64,000 nt of DNA, from assembly GCA_035259385.1 (NCBI GenBank), contig DATFWL010000659.1, positions 6,006-70,005 on the forward strand. The letters run 5' to 3'. This document shows positions 24,965 through 33,800 of the stretch, piece after piece; position 1 is the stretch's first letter; each line of letters opens with the position of its first letter. This DNA comes from QHWK01 sp035259385 (lineage in GTDB: Bacteria > Acidobacteriota > Vicinamibacteria > Vicinamibacterales > CAVVIG01). The translations under genes were made by a program, and so were the position numbers. Under the pieces are notes generated by a model that saw only the letters and a list, made by a program, of their open reading frames with translations, searched no databases and was not told the DNA's origin.

Positions 24965-25839
24965 GCGAGGCTCCTGCGGCGGCTGGCGCGCGCGGCGAGC
25001 GTCATGAAGAAGATCGCGCTCACCACCAGCACGACCGCGCCGCCGGTGGGCACGAGGAACTTGGTCGACACCGCGAGTCCACCCGCGCCGGCGACGAACG
25101 CCACCGCGATGCTCCAGGCGAGATAGCTGCGGGTGCTGTGCGCGACGTTGCGTCCCGCCGCCGCCGGCACGACGACGAGCGCCTCGACGAGCAGCGCGCC
25201 GATGATCTTCAGGCTGACGACGATCGACAGCGTCAGCAGGATCGCGAAGAAGTACTCGAGATATATCGAGCGGGCGCCGGCGACGCGGGCCAGCGACGGG
25301 TTCAGGCTGTCGAGCAGCAGCCGGTTGTACTCGCGCACCAGCAGGATCGCGACGAGCAGCCCGACGAAGAGCAGCAGCAGCAGATCGCCGTCCGTCACCG
25401 TCAACAGGCTGCCGAACAGCACCGACTCCACCTGGTGGACGTTGAACTGTCGCGTCAGCGCCACCAGCAGGCACAGTCCCAGTCCCAGCGTCAGCGCGTG
25501 AAAGACGCCGATCAGGGTGTCCGGCGGCAGCGTCGCGCGCCGCTTGACATAGACCATCGCGAGCGTCGAGAGCAGGCAGAAGCCGAACATGCCGCCGTAC
25601 GGCGCGTTCAGCGGTTCGCCGAGCAGCAGACCGATGGCGACGCCGGTGAGCGCCGCCTGGCCGAGCGCCGCGCTGAAGAATGCCATGCGTCGAGTGACGA
25701 CGAGATGGCTCAGGCCGCCGAGGATCGGCGCGAGCACGAGCACGCAGAGAAACCCGCGGATGAGGAACGGATACTGAAAGTCGCCGGGCAGGAATCCGCG
25801 CCGCGCCAGCTCCGCGATCCATGCGTAGAAGGACGTCAT
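24961..25839 (-). CDS. Metal ABC transporter permease (ZnuB/MntB-like)
   Basis: Integral membrane protein of 292 residues with about eight hydrophobic segments, typical of the ABC-3 permease family for zinc or manganese. Family-like stretches are YPFLIRGFLCVLVLAPILGGLSHL, ALGQAALTGVAIGLLLG and LKIIGALLVEALVVVPAAAGR, the last being the conserved permease loop. It carries metal ions across the inner membrane using the ATPase encoded upstream, whose stop it overlaps by four bases (25836-25839). Its own stop overlaps the start of the next gene. Zinc is the likelier ion given the neighbouring ZnuA-like protein, but the ion cannot be proved from sequence. Confidence 0.88.
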   Translation of the reverse strand: MTSFYAWIAELARRGFLPGDFQYPFLIRGFLCVLVLAPILGGLSHLVVTRRMAFFSAALGQAALTGVAIGLLLGEPLNAPYGGMFGFCLLSTLAMVYVKRRATLPPDTLIGVFHALTLGLGLCLLVALTRQFNVHQVESVLFGSLLTVTDGDLLLLLFVGLLVAILLVREYNRLLLDSLNPSLARVAGARSIYLEYFFAILLTLSIVVSLKIIGALLVEALVVVPAAAGRNVAHSTRSYLAWSIAVAFVAGAGGLAVSTKFLVPTGGAVVLVVSAIFFMTLAARASRRRSLA

Positions 25840-26570
25840 CGGCGCCTCTGCCGGTCGTGCGACGCGAACGCCGCGTTGAACGCCGCGCCCTGATCGAGCA
25901 CGGCGTCGGGCATCCCGTCGGCCAGCACGCGGCGATCGAGCAGGGTCACGCGATCCGCGACCCGCCGCACCCGATCGAAGTCGTGCGACACCATCACGAT
26001 CGTCGTCCGCCGCTGGCGCCTGATCGCGAGCAGCGTCTCGTCGAGCCAGCGTGCCGACGCATCGTCGAGTCCGCTGCCGGGCTCGTCGAGGATCAGCAGT
26101 TCCGGCTCCGGATCGAGTGCGTGCGCGAGCAGGACGCGGCGGAGCTCGCCGCCCGAGAGCACCGCGAGCGGCCGGCGCTCGAGCCCGGGGAGGCCGACGC
26201 GGGCGAGCAGATCGGCAATCGCGCGTCGCGTGCGGCGGCTGATGCCGAGACAGACCGGGCGGCGCTGCCGCGTCAGCGCCAGGAAGTCCTCGACGGTGAC
26301 CGGCAGCGTCGGATCGATCGGAAACGTCTGCGGGACGTAGCCGATGGCGCCGCTGCCGCGCCAGTTGAGGACGATGCGGCCGTCGAACGCCGCCTGGCCG
26401 AGAACAGCGAGCAGCAGGGTGCTCTTGCCGGCGCCGTTCGGCCCGACGATGACATGCAGCGCGCCGCGTTCGACGTGTACCGTGACGCCGTCGAGCAGCG
26501 CCTCGCGATGGCGGCGAATGGTGACGCCTTCGATCTCGACGATTGCCGACCCGGCCGGTTCCTCGATCAC
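25836..26570 (-). CDS. Metal ABC transporter ATPase (ZnuC/MntA-like)
   Basis: ATPase of 244 residues with all standard motifs: Walker A GPNGAGKST, Q-loop in YVPQTFPID, signature LSGGELRRVLLAHAL, Walker B ELLILDEPGSGLDD and the switch histidine in VMVSHDFDRV. It energises the permease encoded directly downstream, overlapping it by four bases, and overlaps the upstream binding-protein gene by four bases as well. The short C-terminus and the gene order binding protein, ATPase, permease match zinc/manganese importers of the ZnuABC type. Confidence 0.9.
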   Translation of the reverse strand: MIEEPAGSAIVEIEGVTIRRHREALLDGVTVHVERGALHVIVGPNGAGKSTLLLAVLGQAAFDGRIVLNWRGSGAIGYVPQTFPIDPTLPVTVEDFLALTRQRRPVCLGISRRTRRAIADLLARVGLPGLERRPLAVLSGGELRRVLLAHALDPEPELLILDEPGSGLDDASARWLDETLLAIRRQRRTTIVMVSHDFDRVRRVADRVTLLDRRVLADGMPDAVLDQGAAFNAAFASHDRQRRR

Positions 26571-27475
26571 GCTTCGGTGACCAGCGCGCGAATCATGGTG
26601 TCGGCATTCCGCTGCATCTCGCGCTCGAACTTGTCGGCGGTATACGCGCCGGACGCGATGTGGGTGATCGTGTACACCTTCACGCCCGCCTCGTCGCGCA
26701 GCACGTTCAGCATCGCCTCCGGAAAGGTCTCTTCGCTGAAGACGACGCGAATCTTCTCGCGCTGCAGGAGCTTCACCATGTCGCGGAGCTCGGCGGCGGA
26801 CGGCGTCAGGCCGTGCGCCGGCTGGACCACGCCAGCCACTTCGAGGCCGAATTCCTGCAGCAGATAGCCGTAGCCGTCGTGCACCGTGACCACGCGCGTG
26901 ATCTTCGCCTCGGCGAGCTGCGCCGCCGCCTTCGACTTGATCACGCGGAGCCGCCGGGCGTAGTCGGCGGCGTTCCGCTGGAGTGCGGCGGCGTCGCCGG
27001 GCCGGAGCGCCGCGACCGCCTTCTCGATCGCGTAGGTCTGCTGGATCGCGTTGGTGAACGAAATGAACGTGTGCGAGTTGACGCCGCCGCCGTGCGCGGC
27101 GTGAATCTGCGGCGTCGTCTCGTTGACCCGGATGATCGTCAGCTTCGTGTTCCCCGACGACTTGATCATCGGCATGATGAAGTCGTCATGTCCGATGCCG
27201 TTGACGACGAGCGCGTCGAGGTCGATCAGCTTCTTGATGTCCTCCGGGCGCGGCTGGTAGTCGCCCGCGTCGATCTCGCCGGGCAGGATCGGCCGCACCT
27301 CATAGCCGGGCAGATCGCCGACGACGTTCTTCGTCCACGAGTAGTACGGGTGCAGCGTGACGCCGATCTTGAGCGTCGGCTTCGCCTGCGCGGACGCCGC
27401 GGCCGGCACGGCGAGCAGCGCGGCCGAAGCGGCGCACACGACGATCCGGGACAGCAGTCGCGTCATGCCGATCAT
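26567..27475 (-). CDS. Periplasmic metal-binding protein (ZnuA/TroA-like)
   Basis: Binding protein of 302 residues with a clear signal peptide (LLSRIVVCAASAALLAVPAAASAQA). It follows the cluster A-I fold: TLKIGVTLHPYYSW at the start, ligand-bearing NGIGHDD, VNSHTFIS, VTVHDGYGYLLQEFGLEVAGV, and FSEETFPEAML near the end. Histidines in NGIGH, NSH and VHDGYG are the likely metal ligands. There is no long His/Asp-rich loop of the kind seen in many ZnuA proteins, only AAHGGGVNSH. It delivers the ion to the permease. It overlaps both neighbours by four bases in a six-gene operon. Confidence 0.88.
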   Translation of the reverse strand: MIGMTRLLSRIVVCAASAALLAVPAAASAQAKPTLKIGVTLHPYYSWTKNVVGDLPGYEVRPILPGEIDAGDYQPRPEDIKKLIDLDALVVNGIGHDDFIMPMIKSSGNTKLTIIRVNETTPQIHAAHGGGVNSHTFISFTNAIQQTYAIEKAVAALRPGDAAALQRNAADYARRLRVIKSKAAAQLAEAKITRVVTVHDGYGYLLQEFGLEVAGVVQPAHGLTPSAAELRDMVKLLQREKIRVVFSEETFPEAMLNVLRDEAGVKVYTITHIASGAYTADKFEREMQRNADTMIRALVTEA

Positions 27476-28065
27476 CTCCTGTTGTAGTACACGGGGTTGG
27501 GCGGCGTCGAAAACACCTCGATCCAGCCGCTGTTCTGCGGCTGCCGCACGAATCCGCGGGGCACCTGCGCACCGTAGCGGTGCATCCAGACATAGGTATG
27601 CAGCATCGTACCGTCGGGCAATCGATGGTGCTCGTCGTCCGCGGGTGCCGGATCAGGCGCCATGCCCGGTTCGGGTTCCTGAATCTCGAGCAGCCAGGCC
27701 GGCGCCGATGGGTCCTGCGGAGCGCCGAAATAGTTGACGATTGCGCCCTGATCGAGCCGGGACCACTGATAGCCGGGCCCGAGCGGCGCCTGATCGGGCC
27801 ACGCACCGCTCCTCGCGCGTTCCGCCTCGGCGACCAGCAGGCCGTCGCGAATCGCGCGGAACGCCTGCCGGTCTGCGTCGGGCAGCGTGCTCGCGAGCGC
27901 CTGATACGGGAGCAGGTCCTTGCCGCCGTCGCGCGCCCTCGCGGCGTTCAGCGCGAGATACGCGGCCATCACGCTGACGATGCCGGCCGCGATGACGATC
28001 ACAGCCAGCCGCTCGCGTCCTGCGCTCTTCGCCGATTCGCCCGAGTGAACGGTCTGGCTCGGCAT
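27472..28065 (-). CDS. Small membrane-anchored protein of the metal ABC operon (copy 1)
   Basis: Protein of 197 residues with one N-terminal membrane segment (RLAVIVIAAGIVSVMAAYLAL) and a soluble domain matching the product of 24323-24964: DLLPYQALASTLPDADRQAF, YQWSRLDQGAIVNYFG, WLLEIQEPEPG, DDEHHRLPDGTMLHTYVW and a C-terminal VRQPQNSGW. The start codon overlaps the stop of the HupE-like gene by one base (TGATG), and its stop overlaps the binding-protein gene by four bases. The conserved DEHHRLPDG is a candidate metal site. Having a paralogue at each end of the transporter genes suggests a paired or duplicated accessory function. Confidence 0.7.
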   Translation of the reverse strand: MPSQTVHSGESAKSAGRERLAVIVIAAGIVSVMAAYLALNAARARDGGKDLLPYQALASTLPDADRQAFRAIRDGLLVAEAERARSGAWPDQAPLGPGYQWSRLDQGAIVNYFGAPQDPSAPAWLLEIQEPEPGMAPDPAPADDEHHRLPDGTMLHTYVWMHRYGAQVPRGFVRQPQNSGWIEVFSTPPNPVYYNRR

Positions 28066-29297
28066 CAGCGCCCTGTGCTGCCCGGAATCCGATCCGGTTC
28101 GCGCGGCAGGCGGCCCTCGCGAAGCGCTTCACCCGCGGCCACGAGCACCATGACGATCGCCCAGCCGACCGCCAGCGCAAGGAGGGCATGCTCGGCGGCG
28201 AACGATCCGCCTTGTGCGATTTCGTGGCCGCGGTCGATCACGTGATGGACCGCGCTGTGCGCGATCAGCGCCGAGGCGAGCGGGGTCAGGATCCGATCGG
28301 GTGCACCGCGGCCCGCGAGCCACGTCCGCGTCGCCGCTGCGATCGCGCCAAGCCACGACTCGGCGAGTGCGAAGACGACCACGAAAACGGCAAAGGCCGC
28401 GAGCCGGTGCGCGCCGGCGAACTGCGCCTCCCCGGTGAAGATGCGACCGAACGCGAGGCCGTTGAGGAGTCCGAATCCCGAAACCAGCACGGTGACGAAT
28501 CGATCGCGCGCAAGAACGATGTTCTGGACCGCGGCCATCACGATCAGAGACGCCGCGATCATCCCGGCCGCCGGCAGCGCGGGCGCCAGCACGTCGGACC
28601 CGAGTGCGAAGACGACCATGCCGGCGGCTTGCGCGATGATCAGCGTCGTGATGACGCGCGCCGCGCCACGCCGGGTCCGGGCTGGCACCAGCAGGCACGC
28701 CAGCATCAGGAGGTGATCGCCGAATGTGAGCGCCGCCGCCAACGCGCGTGCGAGGAATTCCTGTGCGGAGTCCGGCAAGGCCGGGTCGAACGTCACCCGC
28801 GCGGGCGGACCCGCAATGCTGATCGTCTGCGGCGCACCGGAGCCGCGGGCATAATTCACCGTCGTGCGTACGGGCTGGAGCGGCCCGCCGCGGAACGCGT
28901 TGAGGCGGGCAGACAGGCCGGCGGCGCCGTCGATCGGATAGGTAGCGTCGACGTCGACCGACGTTCGATCGGCGCCGACGCGCGCCGCCGCATCCGCCGA
29001 TCGCAGCGGCGACCCGTCCTGCTGCACATCGAGGTTGCGGACGACGTCTGCTGCCACAATCGGCAGAACCGGATCGATTGCCGCCGGGTCGAGCGTACCG
29101 TCGGGGAGGCGAGGAAGCCTGGCGTCGGTGAGCGCCGTCTCCGGGATCTGCATCCGGACGACGAGCCGGTCTGCCTCGGCCCGCATCTCGACCCGGACGA
29201 TCTGTTCGACGGCCACCTCGTGCGAGCGCGCACCGCTCGCGATCAGCAATACCGCCGCGACCAGCGCGCCGGTGCGGGCGGCAGCCACTGGTTTCAT
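28065..29297 (-). CDS. HupE/UreJ-like membrane protein heading the metal operon
   Basis: Protein of 410 residues from the ATG at 29297, preceded by GGAGCGGAG; an upstream in-frame ATG at 29420 adds an unlikely N-terminus. A signal peptide (AAARTGALVAAVLLIASGARS) leads to an extracytoplasmic domain of about 170 residues, then six or more membrane helices with the HupE-like core LAAALTFGDHLLMLACLL and histidines in ALIAHSAVHHVIDRGHE. HupE/UreJ proteins are associated with nickel, cobalt or other metal handling. As first gene of this operon it is probably an additional permease or a metal-passage component. It diverges from the canonical HupE signature, so the substrate is open. Confidence 0.65.
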   Translation of the reverse strand: MKPVAAARTGALVAAVLLIASGARSHEVAVEQIVRVEMRAEADRLVVRMQIPETALTDARLPRLPDGTLDPAAIDPVLPIVAADVVRNLDVQQDGSPLRSADAAARVGADRTSVDVDATYPIDGAAGLSARLNAFRGGPLQPVRTTVNYARGSGAPQTISIAGPPARVTFDPALPDSAQEFLARALAAALTFGDHLLMLACLLVPARTRRGAARVITTLIIAQAAGMVVFALGSDVLAPALPAAGMIAASLIVMAAVQNIVLARDRFVTVLVSGFGLLNGLAFGRIFTGEAQFAGAHRLAAFAVFVVVFALAESWLGAIAAATRTWLAGRGAPDRILTPLASALIAHSAVHHVIDRGHEIAQGGSFAAEHALLALAVGWAIVMVLVAAGEALREGRLPREPDRIPGSTGR

Positions 29298-29699
29298 GCG
29301 CGGCTCCGCTCCACGGGATCCCTCGCGGGCTGCCGTCGGCGGATGCGGCGACGATTGCCGGGCGGACGCATGCCTCGAGACAGGTTCATGAAGGAACGCA
29401 CCGCTCCGTAATGTACTCAACTTGGGATGAACCTGGAACTCTGCCGGAACACGCGCAGGCTCGCGGCGCCGGGACCACGTGGCGGTCGCTCCGCTGAAGT
29501 TCTCGTTGACGAGGCCGCCGGCCTCACTGGTGCTGGAGTCGCGCTCGCGTTACCGCGCCTGCGGTCGGTAGAACCGGACCCTGCCCTTGACGGTGATTTT
29601 CGTCGAGCGCCTGTCACCGGTCGTGCTGCGATCGCTGATGAACAACTGCGTGCGCGTCACCGCGCGGCCGGCGTGTTCGATGAAACCTGCGGTGCTGCC
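29298..29699. other. 402-base region upstream of the metal operon
   Basis: It holds the presumed operon promoter on the minus strand; no convincing Zur-type palindrome is visible, only TTGAGTACATTACGG near 29408. Downstream of the TAG of the gene at 29700-30065, the same minus-strand frame stays open for about 48 more codons (29552-29699) and reads like protein (GRAVTRTQLFISDRSTTGD), ending in TAA. No other gene was supported. Confidence 0.35.
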
Positions 29700-30065
29700 C
29701 TAGCTGCCGGCCGTCCGCAACGACCGCTGTTTCAACAGACCGTTCAGGACGCTCATCGCGCCCACGATCATCCCCAACCAGCCCACGAAGCTGCTCGTAC
29801 CGCCGATCACCATCACCATCACGCCGCCCAGGAACGCGATCGCCCCGAACTGCACGTCGCTGCGGCCGCCGCTCTTCTCGGCCGCCGCCGTGGCCCGATG
29901 ATGCTCGGTGATGATCCGGCTGGCCATTTCGAAGCTGACGCCCGCATCGACGAGGTGCCGTTCCACGGCGACGTCGGCTTCGCCGCTGTCGAGCAACGCG
30001 GTCGCCATCGCGTAGACGCCGTCCGGGACGTTCCGATCATGGTCGTGCGACACAACGCCTCCCAA
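29700..30065 (-). CDS. Small two-helix membrane protein of unknown function
   Basis: Protein of 121 residues. The N-terminal half is soluble and helical (MATALLDSGEADVAVERHLVDAG, MASRIITEHH), followed by two short membrane segments (FGAIAFLGGVMVMVIGG and FVGWLGMIVGAMSVLNGLL). I do not recognise the family. It has no signal peptide and no operon partner: the metal operon begins about 400 bases downstream, and the Sel1 gene is divergent. Its reading frame continues past the TAG as described for the adjacent region, so either the gene was longer or the extension is chance. Confidence 0.55.
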   Translation of the reverse strand: MGGVVSHDHDRNVPDGVYAMATALLDSGEADVAVERHLVDAGVSFEMASRIITEHHRATAAAEKSGGRSDVQFGAIAFLGGVMVMVIGGTSSFVGWLGMIVGAMSVLNGLLKQRSLRTAGS

Positions 30066-30287
30066 CTCCTCTCATCCACACCCGCCTGACCACATCAACG
30101 CGAGACACCGGCAATGTGAACGGGTGGACCGTAAGGTTTTCGTTTCCGCGTCGGCTCGGTGGCGGTGTCACGGGTGGGATCGCTCAGTGCGGCCGCTCGA
30201 TCGGGGCCGGTCGCCGCGGGCGATACATCGCGTTCAACGTGAGCCCGTGGCCGTGATAGCCTTCCGCCGCTCAGCTCTATCAGCGCC

Positions 30288-30830
30288 ATGGCTGATCCAG
30301 ATTTCGAGGCGGCGACGCGCAAGGCGGCGGAGGCGGGAGACGCCGCGGCGATGTCGACGCTCGGTGGCCTCGTTTTCAGCAAAGGCGACCGCGACGAGGC
30401 CGAGCATTGGTGGCGGCGGGCCGGTGAGCTCGGCAATGCGACGGCGATGAGCAACCTTGCCGCGCTGCTCTCCGAGCGCGATCCGGCTGAAGCCGAAGCG
30501 TGGTTACGGCGCGCCGCCGCCGGGCGCGAACCCATCGCGCTCCACAACCTCGGCTTCCTCGTCTCCAGGCGCGACGCCGACGAGGCGATGAAGTGGTACC
30601 TGATGGCGGCGCAGCGTGGATATGCGCCGTCCATGTACAACTACGCGATGCACATCCTCGATGCGAACGGCGACGAGGCCCTGCGATGGCTCACGCGCGC
30701 GGCGAACACGGGCGATGCCGCGTCGATGCGAAAGCTCGCGTCGCTGCTGCGGGAGCGCGATCCGCAGCGGGCAGCCGCCTGGGCGCAGCGCGCCGAAGCA
30801 GCCGAGGCAGCGCAGCAGGGTCACGCATGA
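30288..30830 (+). CDS. Sel1-like repeat protein
   Basis: Protein of 180 residues made of about five Sel1/TPR-like helical repeats. The recurring pattern is seen at GDAAAMSTLGGLVFSKGD, GNATAMSNLAALLSERD, REPIALHNLGFLVSRRD, YAPSMYNYAMHILDANGD and GDAASMRKLASLLRERD. Such repeats mediate protein-protein contacts. It has no signal peptide. Its stop overlaps the start of the TIR-WD40 gene as ATGA, so the two are translationally coupled and likely partner proteins, the Sel1 protein perhaps an adaptor or ligand. Confidence 0.8.
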   Translation: MADPDFEAATRKAAEAGDAAAMSTLGGLVFSKGDRDEAEHWWRRAGELGNATAMSNLAALLSERDPAEAEAWLRRAAAGREPIALHNLGFLVSRRDADEAMKWYLMAAQRGYAPSMYNYAMHILDANGDEALRWLTRAANTGDAASMRKLASLLRERDPQRAAAWAQRAEAAEAAQQGHA

Positions 30831-33800
30831 GCGGCGCGGTGGCCGACGGTGTTGGCGGCGGCCCGGCTACGACTGACGTGTTCATCTCCTACTCGCGCAG
30901 CGACAAGGCCTTCGTCACGCGCCTGTACGATGCGCTCGTCGAGAATGGCCGCACGGCGTGGGTCGACTGGGAGGGAATCCCGCCGAGCGCGCAGTGGAGG
31001 ATCGAGATCGAATCGGCGATCGTCAACGGCGACGCGTTCCTCTTCGTCGTGAGCCCATCGTCTGCCGGCTCCGAAGTCTGCTCACAGGAAGTCGCAATTG
31101 CGGCAGAACACAACAAGAAGATCATCCCCCTGCTGTGGGAGGAGGTCGATCCGTCGAAGCTGACGGAACCCATCGCCAGCCGGCAGTGGATCTTCGCGCG
31201 TGCCTCGGACCTCTTCGATCGCGCCGTCGACCAGCTCGTCGGCGCCATGGACACAGACCTCGACTGGGTGCGCGCGCACACGCGGCTCCTCGATCGTGCG
31301 TTGCGCTGGCGCGCGGACATGCAGCGGGTGTCCCTCCTGGAGGGCGAGGAGCTGCAGGATGCCGAGCAGTGGCTGGCGGAAGCCGAGGCGCACGAACAGA
31401 AGCCGACGGCGGAGCAGTTGTCGTTCATCGCCGCGAGCCGCTGGCGGGCACGGCTCGAGCTGGCGGACGCTGCGTATCAGCAGGCCCGTTCCTTCTCGGA
31501 GCGAGGGCGGCTCCAGGCGGCGGCCGCGCATCTCCTGCGCGCAGTGGAGCTCGCGCCTCGTGGTGGTGCACCGCCAGGGTACCCGGCGACGCGAGAGCGT
31601 CCCGATTGGGCCGAAGAGGCGTGGACGACGTTCCAGTACATGGACGCGAGACGCGGTCGCTTGCGCGGACGCCTGTCGGGGCATCAGGGGCCGATCTCGT
31701 GCCTCGCGGTCAGCGCCGACGGCCGTTTTGCGCTCAGCGGCTCCTTCGACGGGACCGCCCGGCTGTGGGACCTCGGGACCCGCACGGCGTCGCGCGTGCT
31801 CACGCAGCACCGCGGAGCGATCGGCGCGGTCGCCTTCTCGCCGAGCGGCGAGGCGATCACGGGAGGCGAGGACGGGCGGTTGTTCGCGTGGGACATCGAG
31901 AGCGGCACATCCAAAGCGCTCCTCCCGGGTTCGACCGAGCCGATCACGGCGATCGCCTTCGATACGGAAGGAAGACCGGCGATCGGATTGCGTTCGGGCC
32001 ACGTCATCATCGCGGGCGACGGCGCGCCGGTGTTTCACGAACGGGTCCACGGCGGAAGCGTGACCTCGATCGTCTTTCACGATGGCGGGCGCTGCATGTC
32101 GACCGCTTCAGGACGTCCTTCGATCGGCGGATGGCTCGCAGAAGGAACGGTCACTACCCGCGACCTTGCGACGAACAAAGAACGTTCCAGTTTGTTCGGC
32201 ACGATGGAAGGTCGCGTCGTCGCCGTCGCTATCTCGCCTGACGGAGCGAAGGCGCTGCGCAGCCTCGAAGGCGGCGCGATCGAAGTCTGGGATCTTGCCA
32301 CGCGCAACCAGATCCGGCGCATCGATCAGTCACAGACGGCTCGCTGCCTGGTGTTCAGCGCAGACGGTACCGTCGCCGCCGGCGGTGCGGACGACTCCAC
32401 CATCCGACTGTGGAGCACTACGGATTGGAGCGAGCGGCGCGTGCTCGACGGGCACCTGACCCCGGTCACCGTGCTGCTGTTCACTGCAGATGGTCGGACG
32501 CTTCTGAGTGGCTCCATCGACGCGACGGTCGTTGCCTGGGATCTCGATGAGACGCCGGAGACGTCGTCGATCGATGAGAACGCCAGCGGATGCGCCGCCG
32601 TCGCGGTCGCACCGTCGGCTGGCCTGGCGGCAGTTGGATGCGGCGACGGCCGCATCCTTCTCCTGAATTCATCCAACGGCGAGCACCGCGTGTTCGGCGA
32701 CCAGTCGCAGGGCGTCTTGAGCGTCGCGCTGCGGCCCGATGGGAGGATCGCCCTGAGCGGCGATGACACGGGACGCGTCTCGCTCTGGAACGTGGGACAG
32801 GGCGTCAGGACGCGTGCGCTCGATGGACACGCGGGCCTCGTCTGGGGCGTGTCGTTCAGTCCGGATGCCACCCTCGCCATCAGCGCATCGGCGGATCGCA
32901 CGGCCCGACTGTGGGATCTTGACAGCGGCGAGGTTCGTCACGTGCTCGGTGGTCACGCCTCCGATGTCGTCGGCGCGCAATTCCTCTCTGATGGCGCGAC
33001 TGTCGTCACCTCGTCGGCAGACGGCTCGGTGCGCCTCTGGAACGTTGCGGACGGCCGGCAGCTGCGCGAGCTGAGAGATGGCGACTCGCCTTGCTCCAGG
33101 CTCGACGTCTCGGCCGACGGGACGCTGCTCCTCGTCGGCTCGAACGATGGATCGATCCGCCTGTGGGATCTGGCGCGCGGCGCGCTGGTCCGCCGAATCA
33201 AGGCGCACGAGCACGTCGTGTCGTGTGTTGCGTTGAGCGCCGACGGGACGCGGGCGCTGAGCGGTTCGTTCGACCACACCGCGCGGTGCTGGGATCTGGC
33301 AACGGGCGCGCGAATCAGTGAACAGTCGCGCCATAGCGAGAGCGTGTACGCCGTGGCCTTCGCGCCCGACGGGTCCGCGGTCACCGCGTCGATGGACGGC
33401 GTCGTCGCGTTCTGGGATGTCGAGACGACGGAGCCGACGGGCGCGCTGTTCGGGCACGGCAAGGGTTTCACCAGCGTCGCGCTCAGCGCCGATGGGTCGG
33501 TCGTCGTGACCGGGTCCCTGGACCGCTGCGTACGCGTGTGGGATCGTGCGACCCGCTCGGAACGGCGAGTGTTGCAGGTGGGGCACCTCGCCGGCGTCGA
33601 CGGCGTGGCGTTCACGGTCGATGACACCCTTCTCGCGAGCGGTTCCGCCGACGGCACGCTTCGAGTCTGGAACGTGCGCACCGGAGACCAGCTGTTACGA
33701 CAGGCCACGACGACGCCGGTCACATCGGTCGCGTGGCGCGCGGACGGCGGCGCGGTCCTCTATGGAATCGGGAACCGCCAGAAGCTCGTCTTCGAGTCGG

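Noticed and set aside
29395..29430. Possible Zur operator upstream of the metal operon
   Set aside because: Only one half (ATTACGG-like) is visible and the palindrome is not formed, so no operator was called.
30095..30640. Minus-strand open frame opposite the Sel1 gene
   Set aside because: It has no recognisable fold; the plus-strand Sel1 repeats and ATGA coupling to the TIR gene are far better supported.
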